Shown one piece after another: positions 16,953 to 25,036 of a DNA stretch of 64,000 nt; within the stretch, counting starts at the first letter, position 1; each line of letters begins with the position of its first letter. The stretch is from NCBI GenBank assembly GCA_965228545.1, contig OZ245822.1, forward strand, positions 1,054,001-1,118,000, written 5' to 3'. The DNA comes from HXMU1420-13 sp965228545. Lineage in GTDB: Bacteria; Bacteroidota; Rhodothermia; Balneolales; Balneolaceae. Under the pieces are notes generated by a model. That model was not told the origin of the DNA, did no database searches, and saw nothing but the letters and a program-made list of their open reading frames with translations. The position numbers were made by a program, and so were the translations under genes.

Positions 16953-17041
16953 CGGAGAGGGAGGGATTCGAACCCTCGGTACCGCGTTGGCGGCACACTC
17001 GCTTTCCAGGCGAGCCCATTCGACCGCTCTGGCACCTCTCC
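16953..17041 (-). tRNA. tRNA-Ser (anticodon GGA)
   Basis: 89-nt serine tRNA on the minus strand. The acceptor stem GGAGAGG pairs with CCTCTCC, and the discriminator base is G as expected for serine. The anticodon stem CTCGC/GCGAG encloses CTGGAAA with GGA at 17005-17007. A long class-II variable arm follows, then the T-arm GAGGG-TTCGAAT-CCCTC. CCA is not encoded. It is the only intact member of the tRNA-Ser family in the window and sits at the end of the repeat region built from its own 3' half. Confidence 0.96.
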
Positions 17042-17056
17042 AAAATTGCAAGGGCG

Positions 17057-17087
17057 CAAAGATAGAATTAATTGTTTCCCATCGCAA
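17057..17087 (-). promoter_or_regulatory. Promoter of tRNA-Ser(GGA)
   Basis: The minus strand shows TTG (17085-17087), a 20-nt spacer and TATCTTTG (17057-17064). This fits the Bacteroidetes sigma-ABfr pattern TTG-N19/21-TAnnTTTG. The box ends 15 nt before the tRNA 5' end. Confidence 0.72.
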
Positions 17088-17089
17088 TG

Positions 17090-17770
17090 TTAAAAACCAA
17101 TTAAAAAAGCTTCTTGGATGTAAGCGCCAACTTCCTCCCCATTTTCAAGCGCAGGACGAAACCTCCATTTATACGCTGCTTCCAATACATCTTGAATAAT
17201 CCCCCCACCAAGATCTTGTACAACCTCATATTCGTCAGTAGCCCCTCTGTATTTCCTGATTTCTGCAATATATGCCTCACGAACTATACCATCTCGATTT
17301 ACCGTAAAATTAACCAAGATCATGGCTTTAAGATCAGAATTGGTTACCTCTTCTGATAAGGTTGGTTCTACAATGCGTGAAATTCTAGGCGGGCGATCGG
17401 GATTTCCAGAAATTCGGTTTTCGTTACCGGTTTGGCCTGTGGTTTCGGCAATACTTAAGGAATCAATAGAAAAAATAATGTCGAACTCTGGGAAGTCAAT
17501 TTCATCTTCGATCACTTCATCATTTGGAACAGGAATTGGTACTTGGGGCTTTGGTGGCGATGCCGGTGTATTTGCTTGTTTTGTTATCACCATCTCTTCC
17601 ACAAAAATGGTTTCGTCTTCCGGATACACAAATTCACTTACAATTCGCTGTTGTTCGGGCCAAAATTTGAACACTGCAATTAGCAATAGTAATGAAATGA
17701 CCAGCCCTCCCATCACCCGGTGGTGATAGTGTACATTTGACAAAAATTGTTGATAATTAAAATCGTTCAA
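17090..17770 (-). CDS. TonB-family energy transducer
   Basis: 226-residue protein with one N-terminal transmembrane helix (about residues 20-37) and a proline-rich periplasmic linker with PASPPKPQVPIPVPND near residue 70. A C-terminal TonB domain (about 140-226) ends in AAYKWRFRPALENGEEV and VGAYIQEAFLIGF; the WRFRPA segment is the family signature. It would couple the proton-driven ExbBD complex to outer-membrane receptors. No exbB or exbD is nearby. It overlaps the acyltransferase gene by 4 bp and lies in the minus-strand run plsC-murQ-biotin carboxylase. Confidence 0.85.
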   Translation of the reverse strand: MNDFNYQQFLSNVHYHHRVMGGLVISLLLLIAVFKFWPEQQRIVSEFVYPEDETIFVEEMVITKQANTPASPPKPQVPIPVPNDEVIEDEIDFPEFDIIFSIDSLSIAETTGQTGNENRISGNPDRPPRISRIVEPTLSEEVTNSDLKAMILVNFTVNRDGIVREAYIAEIRKYRGATDEYEVVQDLGGGIIQDVLEAAYKWRFRPALENGEEVGAYIQEAFLIGF

Positions 17771-18495
17771 GAATGTTTGAGCTGTTCATGCGCAGAGATA
17801 ATAACCTCCCGTGCATGATCGCGTAACGCTGTCATAGAATCAAATGCATTGGGATCGATACTATCCAACACCTTAAGTTTGAATTTCGCTTTTGGATTAA
17901 AAAGCTTGGATCCTGATGCCAACGCAGAATACGCGCCATCTATTACTATTGGTTGTATGATAAAACCGTGCTCTTTAGCCAAAAGAAAGGCTCCATTTTT
18001 GAAAGTTTTAACGGTTCCATCCAGCGATCTCGTTCCCTCCGGAAAAATCATAACGGGTACTAAATCTTTAAGTGGTTGTACCAACTTTGATAATTTCTTA
18101 AGTGCCGATTTACTGCTTCTATTAATTGTTAAATGACCTGTTAGCTTAACCATCCACCCCATTACTGGAATGTAGGTCATACTATGTTTTACTACCCATT
18201 TCATTTTCCACTTTAACTGAAATGCCAAAGGGATATCCATAAAACTCTGGTGATTTGCGATAAAAATTGTAGGTTTCGAGGCATCGTATTTTTCTTCTCC
18301 TTCAATGTACATCTTCCAGGTTGGTGAGGGATGCATCATCAGCTTTGCCATAAGAGCGAGCAAGCGATTGGTGATTTTGTTGTACCGATCGAACGGTAGT
18401 GTGAGTAAGAAAACGATCGAAATAAGTATAAAAAACACTAAAAAAAGTATGGAATAATACAGCCATACATATACACTAAATAAAAACCTTGCCAT
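17767..18495 (-). CDS. plsC: 1-acyl-sn-glycerol-3-phosphate acyltransferase (PlsC family)
   Basis: Membrane enzyme of 242 residues that acylates lysophosphatidic acid to phosphatidic acid. The N-terminal hydrophobic helix at residues 8-32 is followed by the acyltransferase motifs in order: NHQSFMDIP (HX4D), the LTGHLTINR region, and FPEGTRS, which holds the phosphate-binding glutamate and arginine. The length is typical. The stop overlaps the start of the TonB gene by 4 bp, and murQ ends 8 bp upstream of its start, so the genes are co-transcribed. Confidence 0.92.
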   Translation of the reverse strand: MARFLFSVYVWLYYSILFLVFFILISIVFLLTLPFDRYNKITNRLLALMAKLMMHPSPTWKMYIEGEEKYDASKPTIFIANHQSFMDIPLAFQLKWKMKWVVKHSMTYIPVMGWMVKLTGHLTINRSSKSALKKLSKLVQPLKDLVPVMIFPEGTRSLDGTVKTFKNGAFLLAKEHGFIIQPIVIDGAYSALASGSKLFNPKAKFKLKVLDSIDPNAFDSMTALRDHAREVIISAHEQLKHS

Positions 18496-18503
18496 AGTAA
18501 TAG

Positions 18504-19418
18504 TTATTGCTCGAGCGCTTTACGGATAAACCCTCCATGTTTTTGAAGTAGTAGTTGAGCTTCTCGCTTCGGGATGTCTTTTAAGCCCATTACCAGCGCT
18601 GTTTTTACATGACCCCCGGCAGCACCGAGTAGTTTTCCCGCTTGTTCATAGTCTACATCTGCAAAGGTAAGGATAATACGTTTAGCACGTTCAACTAGTT
18701 TTTTATTTGTAAGCATTAAATCAACCATCACGTTCTCGTACACTTTACCAAGGCGAATCATAGCTCCTGTGCTAATCATATTAAGCACCATTTTCTGAGC
18801 GGTTCCGCTTTTCATGCGGGTGCTACCCATTATCACTTCGGGCCCAACAGGAACGTCGATGGTTATATCAGCTTTGAAGGGAAGTTGATCGGCTGATACA
18901 GTTGTAACCAAAATGGAGGGAATGCCTTGTTTTTTTGCTTCTTTGAGCAACCCAACTACATAGGGAGTTCGCCCACTGGCAGCTATCCCGCAAACCACAT
19001 CTAAATTGGTAATTTTTTGCTTAGTGATTTCTTCTCTACCAAGTTCTTCCGAGTCTTCTGCACCCTCTTGCGCAACAAACATTGCAGCTTCGCCACCGGC
19101 TATAAAGCCTTGTACTTGCTCAGGGTTACTCCCAAATGTAGGCGGGCATTCAGCTGCATCTAGCACCCCAAGTCGCCCACTAGTTCCGGCTCCGAAATAG
19201 AGTAGCCTTCCCCCCACCGAAAATGCTTTACTAACCAGGTCTACCGCTTCCGCTATTTCTTTGTTCTTTAGCGCTACATAATCGGCAACTTTTTTGTCTT
19301 CTCGATTGATGAGTTCAACAATTTCAGTTGCTGATGCAACATCAATTTCCATTGTTGCCTCATTGCGTTGCTCGGTATCAAGTGCTTTTAATTGATCAAA
19401 TAATTGTTGTTCTGACAT
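18504..19418 (-). CDS. murQ: N-acetylmuramic acid 6-phosphate etherase
   Basis: Cytosolic SIS-domain enzyme that splits MurNAc-6-phosphate into GlcNAc-6-phosphate and lactate in cell-wall recycling. The sequence shows LYFGAGTSGRLGVLDAAECP (sugar-phosphate loop, residues about 70-90), CGIAASGRTPYV, and GSTRMKSGTAQKMVLN, all strongly conserved in MurQ. The frame extends upstream to 19496, but that part overlaps the biotin carboxylase gene. The ATG at 19418 gives 304 residues, the normal length, and leaves 4 bp to the upstream stop. Confidence 0.94.
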   Translation of the reverse strand: MSEQQLFDQLKALDTEQRNEATMEIDVASATEIVELINREDKKVADYVALKNKEIAEAVDLVSKAFSVGGRLLYFGAGTSGRLGVLDAAECPPTFGSNPEQVQGFIAGGEAAMFVAQEGAEDSEELGREEITKQKITNLDVVCGIAASGRTPYVVGLLKEAKKQGIPSILVTTVSADQLPFKADITIDVPVGPEVIMGSTRMKSGTAQKMVLNMISTGAMIRLGKVYENVMVDLMLTNKKLVERAKRIILTFADVDYEQAGKLLGAAGGHVKTALVMGLKDIPKREAQLLLQKHGGFIRKALEQ

Positions 19419-19422
19419 GAAG

Positions 19423-20916
19423 TTATTGCCTTCGGTGATTCCACCAATCTGAAGATTCTGCAGCTGATGCTGATTCAACTGGTGTGTTTTGTTCATTTTC
19501 TATCTCAGAAACTAACAATGCTGCAGCTAAAGCGACAATGTTATCCTCATGTTTTTTGAACAGTTTTTTGGAGTCGAAATGATCTGGCACAAAATGAGTG
19601 TCGTATTTCCCGCTGATAAAAGCTTCATGCTGCAGGGTATAAGTACAAAATGGAATGGTTGTACGGCACCCTACAATTTCATATTCATCTAATGCCCGTA
19701 GCATTTTCTTGCGCGCATCTTCCCTGTCGGTTCCATATACGGTGAGTTTAGAGATCATTGGATCGTAATTAATACTTACCGCTTGCCCTTCTTCAATACC
19801 TGCATCTACTCGCACGCCTGTACCGGTTGGAATGCGATGCTTTATCAATGTTCCTGTGCTCGGCAGGAAGTTATTATCAGGATCTTCGGCATAGATTCGA
19901 CATTCAATAGCCCAGCCTTTCTTTTGCACGTCATCTTGAGTAAATGGCAGTTTCTTTCCTTCTGCAACCGCAATTTGTGCAGCTACCAAATCGATTCCTG
20001 AAATCATTTCGGTAACGGGATGCTCAACTTGAAGTCGAGTATTCATTTCCAGGAAGTAGTAATTCTTATGCTTATCTACCAAAAATTCGATAGTTCCGGC
20101 ACCTACATAATCGCAGGCTTCTGCAGCAGCAATCGCAGTTTTAGCCATCTTAGCTCGCAATTCATCATCGAGCAAAGCACTTGGAGCTTCCTCAATTACT
20201 TTTTGATGTCGCCGTTGGATAGAACACTCACGATCGAATACATGAACGGTATTTCCATGAGTATCTGCCATAATCTGGAACTCGATATGGCGTGGTTCTT
20301 CCAAATATTTTTCTATGTAAACACGATCATCGCCAAACGCATTTCGCGCTTCGTTTTTTGCTGCTTTGATGCTGGCTTCAAACTCTTCGGGTTTGTGCAC
20401 AATACGCATCCCTTTACCACCGCCACCGGCAGATGCCTTTATCAGAATTGGAAACCCAATATCGTTTGCAACTGCGCGTGCTTCTTCTATGCTTTCTAGC
20501 GTACTTTTTAGCCCCGGAGGTGTAGGGATATTATGCTCGGCCATGAGTTCCCTCGCAGAGGTTTTGTCTCCCATCAATTCTATGGCTCTAGTACCCGGGC
20601 CTATAAATATGATTCCCTCCTGTTTACAGCGTTCTGCAAACGCAGAATTTTCACTTAAAAACCCATAGCCGGGATGCACGGCATCGGCACCGGTTTGTTT
20701 GCAAGCATCGATAATTTTATCCATTACCAAATAGCTTTCGGATGAAGCTGCCTCCCCGATAAATACCGACTCGTCGGCCAGTTGTACATGAGGAGCGAAC
20801 GAATCTGGGCGGGAGTACACTGCCACAGACTTAATACCCAATTCTTTACATGTATGAATTACCCGAACGGCTATTTCGCCGCGATTTGCTACTAGAACTT
20901 TTTTTATGTCTGCCAT
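19423..20916 (-). CDS. accC: Biotin carboxylase subunit of acetyl/acyl-CoA carboxylase
   Basis: ATP-grasp enzyme that carboxylates biotin with bicarbonate. It shows the expected order: VANRGEIAVRVI at the N-terminus, DAVHPGYGFLSEN, the glycine-rich ATP loop KASAGGGGKGMRIV, FDRECSIQRRHQKVIEEAPS, EMNTRLQVEHPVTE and YDPMISKL. The length is 497 residues, about 45-50 more than a plain AccC. The extra C-terminal tail (about 450-497) is hydrophobic then acidic and serine-rich. No biotin carrier (MKM) domain is present and accB is not adjacent. It could serve acetyl-CoA or propionyl-CoA carboxylase; the presence of icmF in the window makes the latter attractive. Confidence 0.9.
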   Translation of the reverse strand: MADIKKVLVANRGEIAVRVIHTCKELGIKSVAVYSRPDSFAPHVQLADESVFIGEAASSESYLVMDKIIDACKQTGADAVHPGYGFLSENSAFAERCKQEGIIFIGPGTRAIELMGDKTSARELMAEHNIPTPPGLKSTLESIEEARAVANDIGFPILIKASAGGGGKGMRIVHKPEEFEASIKAAKNEARNAFGDDRVYIEKYLEEPRHIEFQIMADTHGNTVHVFDRECSIQRRHQKVIEEAPSALLDDELRAKMAKTAIAAAEACDYVGAGTIEFLVDKHKNYYFLEMNTRLQVEHPVTEMISGIDLVAAQIAVAEGKKLPFTQDDVQKKGWAIECRIYAEDPDNNFLPSTGTLIKHRIPTGTGVRVDAGIEEGQAVSINYDPMISKLTVYGTDREDARKKMLRALDEYEIVGCRTTIPFCTYTLQHEAFISGKYDTHFVPDHFDSKKLFKKHEDNIVALAAALLVSEIENEQNTPVESASAAESSDWWNHRRQ

Positions 20917-20970
20917 AAGAAATGATTTTCTTGGATAGTACCAATTACCCTAGAAATTCACCACTTAAGT

Positions 20971-21945
20971 TTAGCTTGCAGCACGCATTTCTATAAATAT
21001 TTTTGGTAGTATGGCAAACTTCTCCACTTTATTGAGATAGGCTCGGTGCTTGAACACATTAAAGTCGTTTTCTTCGATTTTGTCCAGAATTCGACTATAG
21101 TTATATCTTGCCAAATAAACAGGTAATCGGCTGTCTTTATTTAGCATTTTGATCCCAATATCTGCTTTGTCGTAATACTCTCTGGCTCTTTTGATCTGAA
21201 AATTCATAAACTCTTTGAATTTCCTTGATTTCTCACCTGCAAATAACTCTGCCTCTGTAATCTGGAACATGGCAAGTTCATCTTTTGGTAAATAAATGCG
21301 ATTTCTTTCTAGATCTTCGCCAATATCGCGTAAAATGTTAGTAAGCTGCATGGCAATTCCCAAATCAACGGCATATTCAAGAGCCGTATCGTCAGTGTAG
21401 CCAAATACTCTACTAGTCATCAACCCTACAACAGAAGCAACTTTATAGGAATAATCATACAACTCGCTAAAATTTGCATATCGGTTTTTATCAAGATCGG
21501 AGCGTACGCCATCCATTAATTCGAATGGCAAGCTCATTGGGATGTGATATTTCTTTAGTGTATCAGAAAATGCGGTAAGTATTGGATCGTCTGACTCTTT
21601 TCCGTTGTAAACACCGGTAAGCTTGGTTTTAAATTCATCCAATTTTGTGTCTACTTCGCTAATATCAACACTCGAGTGATCCATCAGATCAACAGTTTCG
21701 TCCACTAGGTCGTCTAGATAACGGCATAATCCATAAATGGCAAAAATACTGCGTTGCTTCTCGTTTGGCAGAAATCGGGTTGCCATATAAAACGTTTTTG
21801 CGTAAAAACGAGTAATTGATCGACAATGAGAATACGCCGAACGCAGCTTATCGTCGTGCAATTCGTCTATTACCGATCGATGAAAAGAAGTTTTTTCGTA
21901 GAGAGGACGAAACATGGAATATGGTACTCGAAGTAGTTCACTCAT
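20971..21945 (-). CDS. crtB: Phytoene/squalene synthase family protein
   Basis: 324-residue prenyl-pyrophosphate condensing enzyme that joins two geranylgeranyl (or farnesyl) diphosphates head to head, the first committed step of carotenoid synthesis. Both aspartate-rich motifs are present: LDDLVDE near residue 77 and NILRDIGEDLERNRIYLP near 200. The early SYCRSI-like segment (SHCRSITRFYAKTFYMAT) matches CrtB. No other carotenoid gene is beside it. It is transcribed divergently from a LacI-type regulator gene with a LacI-type half-palindrome in the gap. Squalene synthase activity cannot be excluded. Confidence 0.88.
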   Translation of the reverse strand: MSELLRVPYSMFRPLYEKTSFHRSVIDELHDDKLRSAYSHCRSITRFYAKTFYMATRFLPNEKQRSIFAIYGLCRYLDDLVDETVDLMDHSSVDISEVDTKLDEFKTKLTGVYNGKESDDPILTAFSDTLKKYHIPMSLPFELMDGVRSDLDKNRYANFSELYDYSYKVASVVGLMTSRVFGYTDDTALEYAVDLGIAMQLTNILRDIGEDLERNRIYLPKDELAMFQITEAELFAGEKSRKFKEFMNFQIKRAREYYDKADIGIKMLNKDSRLPVYLARYNYSRILDKIEENDFNVFKHRAYLNKVEKFAILPKIFIEMRAAS

Positions 21946-21961
21946 GCTCCTTTAATCAACA

Positions 21962-21978
21962 AAACGTTTAAATACGTT
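21962..21978. promoter_or_regulatory. Possible LacI-type operator between crtB and the LacI gene
   Basis: AAACGTTT (21962-21969) is a perfect 8-bp palindrome with the central CG typical of LacI/GalR operators. It overlaps a longer inverted repeat AACGT-N6-ACGTT (21963-21978 or so). It lies about 17 bp upstream of the crtB start codon. Binding by the adjacent regulator is inference. Confidence 0.4.
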
Positions 21979-22109
21979 CCATTTTATAAAATAAATAAAT
22001 TTTGGCTGCCGATAACATATTCCAATTTAGATGATTATTATTGCAGTTCAGTAATTTAGGCTTGATTTATTCTTATTACTGATTAATTCGACAATATTAG
22101 TTTGCGTAT

Positions 22110-23120
22110 ATGAATAAGAAAGTGACAATTTATGAAGTGGCAAAACAAGCAGGGGTTGCCATTTCCACTGTTTCCAGAGTATTAAACGATTCACCAAATG
22201 TTTCGGAGGAAACGAAGGTCAAGGTTCAAAAAGCAATCGATGAGTTGAACTTTCGGCCCCAGGTAAGTGCCAGAAAATTAGCTAGTAAAGAGCCTCAGAT
22301 TTTAGCGGTTGCAGTTCCGTCTTTCACCACACCATTTTTTAATGAAGTGCTTAAAGGTGTGAAAGATGAAATCCGAAAAATGGATCTCGACATTATTTTA
22401 TACAACACCGGTTCTAAAGATCCTGAAGAAGCTGTTATCAATTTTTTTGATCGCGGCACCGCAGATGCCCTTATTCTACTTTCTATAGATGTGAGTGAAA
22501 ATGTACACCGGCATTTACAATCTACACACGTTCCAATTGTATTGGTAAACACTTCTCATCCATCGTACAACTATTATATGGTGAACGATTATCGTGGCGG
22601 TTACATGGCAGGCGAGCATTTGGTAAAGAAAGGTTTCGAGCGTATTGGAATGATTTCGACCCCTGTTGAAACACGTTCCTCAGCAGAAAGAGAGCGCGGT
22701 TTTAAAGATGCACTTCGAAACTTCAAAATGCCGATTATCAACGAGTATTTTGTTTCCGGCGATACAACTAAACATGCCGGTTATACCGAAGAAAGTGGAT
22801 TCGAAGCCATTTACAAATTTGATGAAATGAATGACTTTCCGGATGCTGTCTTCTGTGCAAATGATACGCAAGCACTTGGGGCATTACACGCTCTTTCTAA
22901 ATTAGGAATGAAGGTACCGGATGATATCGCCATTATGGGCTATGATAACATCAAATTAAGTCGCTATTTAGATTTAACAACTATAGATCAACATATGCAT
23001 ACTATTGGTACTCAAGCTACCGCTCGACTCGCCGAAATCATCAAAAATCCAAACTCTGAACTGGTGCAAGAATCGCATAAACCCATTTTGGTAGAACGAG
23101 GATCCACTGAAAAAAAATAA
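22110..23120 (+). CDS. LacI family transcriptional regulator
   Basis: 336-residue repressor-type protein. The N-terminal helix-turn-helix and hinge are textbook (VTIYEVAKQAGVAISTVSRV, residues 5-24; RKLAS hinge helix near 56). A periplasmic-binding-protein-like effector domain follows (about 60-333), with FPDAVFCANDTQALGALHAL and IAIMGYDN. The effector is probably a sugar or nucleoside but cannot be told from sequence. It is divergent from crtB and 4 bp upstream of purC, with which it appears to share a transcript; it could therefore resemble PurR functionally, but no purine site is recognised. Confidence 0.9.
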   Translation: MNKKVTIYEVAKQAGVAISTVSRVLNDSPNVSEETKVKVQKAIDELNFRPQVSARKLASKEPQILAVAVPSFTTPFFNEVLKGVKDEIRKMDLDIILYNTGSKDPEEAVINFFDRGTADALILLSIDVSENVHRHLQSTHVPIVLVNTSHPSYNYYMVNDYRGGYMAGEHLVKKGFERIGMISTPVETRSSAERERGFKDALRNFKMPIINEYFVSGDTTKHAGYTEESGFEAIYKFDEMNDFPDAVFCANDTQALGALHALSKLGMKVPDDIAIMGYDNIKLSRYLDLTTIDQHMHTIGTQATARLAEIIKNPNSELVQESHKPILVERGSTEKK

Positions 23121-23124
23121 GCCG

Positions 23125-24096
23125 TTGAATTACCGTTTCGATACCTCAATTGCACTAAAAAATTGCATCACAGAAACTCATGTTAAAGGTTTAGTTGCCC
23201 CATATAAAGGAAAGGTTCGGGAAGTATATCCACTTAACCAGCAAACGCTAGGCATTGTGGTTACAGATCGTATTTCTGCTTTTGATTATATCATGCGTCA
23301 GGCCATCCCGTTTAAAGGTCAGATTCTCAATCAGATGGCAAAATTTAGTTTCGATATTGTTAAGGATATTATGCCTACTCACATTATCGATGTCCCGCAT
23401 CCCAATGTTACTATTGCAAAAAAGTGTGCTCCTATACCTATTGAAATTGTTATTCGTGGCTACTTAACTGGGCATGCATGGCGTGTTTACAAATCGGGAT
23501 CAAGAACACTATGTGGGGTTTCTTTACCGGATGGATTAAAAGAACATGATCGCCTGCCGGAGCCCATCCTCACCCCTGCTACTAAAGCAGTGGAAGGCCA
23601 TGATGAAGATATTTCGGAATCAGAAATTATGGATCAACAAATTGTACCCGAACATTTGTGGAATGAGATTAAAGCTAAAGCATTTAAGCTTTTTGAACGA
23701 GGAACCAAAGTTGCCGCTAAGCAAGGACTTATTTTAGTTGACACTAAGTACGAAATGGGTATGTATAATGGCGAACTTACCTTAATTGATGAAGTGCATA
23801 CTACAGATTCTTCTAGGTATTTTTATGCCGAAGGGTATGAAGAACGTCAGGCAAATTTGGCCGGACAGAAACAACTATCGAAAGAATTTTTACGCGAATG
23901 GTTGATGGAGCACGATTTTCAAGGTCTAGACGGCCAAACACTTCCTGATCTACCCGATTCCTTTCGGTTAGAAGTGTACCAACGCTATGCAGAATTGTAC
24001 AAAATGCTTACCGATAAAGATTTTGAGCCACATCAGGTTGAACGCTTTAATGAAACGTTAGGGCATATTTTTATTCCGTACCTAACTAGATCATAG
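23125..24096 (+). CDS. purC: Phosphoribosylaminoimidazole-succinocarboxamide synthase
   Basis: SAICAR synthetase, step 8 of de novo purine synthesis. Family segments are clear: YKGKVREVYPL, VVTDRISAFDYIMRQAIPFK, PIPIEIVIRGYLTGHAW, and LILVDTKYEMG. The length of 323 residues fits the longer bacterial/yeast-type enzyme. The start codon is TTG, 4 bp after the LacI stop. The next in-frame ATG lies well inside the conserved region, so the TTG is needed. The close coupling to a LacI-type regulator may point to purine-responsive control (inference). Confidence 0.93.
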   Translation: MNYRFDTSIALKNCITETHVKGLVAPYKGKVREVYPLNQQTLGIVVTDRISAFDYIMRQAIPFKGQILNQMAKFSFDIVKDIMPTHIIDVPHPNVTIAKKCAPIPIEIVIRGYLTGHAWRVYKSGSRTLCGVSLPDGLKEHDRLPEPILTPATKAVEGHDEDISESEIMDQQIVPEHLWNEIKAKAFKLFERGTKVAAKQGLILVDTKYEMGMYNGELTLIDEVHTTDSSRYFYAEGYEERQANLAGQKQLSKEFLREWLMEHDFQGLDGQTLPDLPDSFRLEVYQRYAELYKMLTDKDFEPHQVERFNETLGHIFIPYLTRS

Positions 24097-24105
24097 CTCC
24101 TGCTC

Positions 24106-25017
24106 ATGAAAATAAGTGTACTTGTTGTTCTTTTGGTTTATGCAACCGCATGTACCTCTGTAAGCAACAAAAATAACAGTAAACCTGCCTTTGAAACCGG
24201 GCTGTTCGAGAAAGAAATGGTGTTTCAGGATTCGGTTCGATCGTATTTTATATATGTACCTGAATCTATTCAACAGCAGAGTGCCGCTCCATTGTTATTA
24301 ACCTTTCATGGGTATACAAGCAATGCACAACGAATTATGAATTTTTCCGGCTATAATCAATTGGCCGATTCAATGGGCTTTATAGCCGTGTACCCACAAG
24401 GAACCTTACTCGAAGGCAAAACACATTGGAATGTGGGTGGTTGGACCTTAGAAAGTCCGGTTAACGATGTTGCATTCGTTGATTCTCTTATACACCAACT
24501 TGTAGATACCTACCCTATTGAAGAAGAACGAATTTATGCCAATGGAATGTCGAATGGTGGATACATGAGCTTCTTGCTTGCTTGCCAACCGGATAGCCGT
24601 ATAATCGCAATTGCTTCAATAACCGGAGCTATGACGCCACAAACACTAGACGCCTGTTCGCCTCAAAAACCTGTTCCTGTTCTACAAGTCCATGCAGATA
24701 CCGATCAAACCGTACCTTATGCCGGTGATCCGGCTTGGACTATTGGAATAGAAGATATTTTAGACTATTGGATTGCAAATAATCAAGCCGACAACACCGC
24801 TGAGATCTCTGCATTGGAAGATATCGACCCAAATGATGGCAGCACCGTTGAAAAATTCGTTTATAATGCGCCAGATACCAATGCACCCGTTGTTCATTAT
24901 TATGTTAAAAACGGAGGACATGATTGGCCGGGGGCATGGGGAAATAAAGATTTTTCTGCAAGCGAGATTAGTTGGGAATTTCTATCTCAGTTCACAAAAA
25001 GTGATCTTGAAAATTAA
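24106..25017 (+). CDS. PHB depolymerase-type extracellular esterase (lipoprotein)
   Basis: 303-residue alpha/beta-hydrolase of the LpqC/polyhydroxybutyrate-depolymerase/feruloyl-esterase type. A lipoprotein signal peptide ends in VYATAC (Cys16). The oxyanion region is LLLTFHGYTSN, the nucleophile elbow is GMSNGGYMS (serine near residue 150), followed by VHADTDQTVPY (acid) and GGHDWPG (histidine), which complete the triad. It would act at the cell surface on ester-linked polymers or plant phenolics; the substrate is unknown. It starts 9 bp after purC on the same strand. Confidence 0.87.
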   Translation: MKISVLVVLLVYATACTSVSNKNNSKPAFETGLFEKEMVFQDSVRSYFIYVPESIQQQSAAPLLLTFHGYTSNAQRIMNFSGYNQLADSMGFIAVYPQGTLLEGKTHWNVGGWTLESPVNDVAFVDSLIHQLVDTYPIEEERIYANGMSNGGYMSFLLACQPDSRIIAIASITGAMTPQTLDACSPQKPVPVLQVHADTDQTVPYAGDPAWTIGIEDILDYWIANNQADNTAEISALEDIDPNDGSTVEKFVYNAPDTNAPVVHYYVKNGGHDWPGAWGNKDFSASEISWEFLSQFTKSDLEN

Positions 25018-25036
25018 ATAAAGATCTTCAAGTAGG

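Larger units (their letters stand above)
15644..16969. repeat. Tandem duplication (about 698-bp unit) beside tRNA-Ser
   Basis: Two near-identical direct units. Unit 1 runs from 15644 to about 16271 and unit 2 from 16341 to about 16969. The offset is 697 bp in the left part and 698 bp in the right part because of one single-base indel near 15827/16525. Each unit holds a spacer with a REP-like hairpin, a terminator hairpin, a broken tRNA-Ser 3' end, a GIY-YIG gene, another terminator and the next tRNA-Ser 3' end. The last tRNA end of unit 2 is the intact tRNA gene. The GIY-YIG genes are identical, whereas the spacers differ at several bases. Confidence 0.9.

Noticed and set aside
15644..16969. 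CRISPR-like array
   Set aside because: The repeats are long tandem units with genes inside; there are no short regular repeats with unique spacers and no cas genes.
16878..17199. Plus-strand open frames across tRNA-Ser (with residues GRDSNPRYRV)
   Set aside because: They are antisense translations of the tRNA-Ser gene, a well-known annotation artefact.
19419..19496. Upstream start of murQ
   Set aside because: It overlaps the end of the biotin carboxylase gene, and the residues are just that gene's tail read in another frame.
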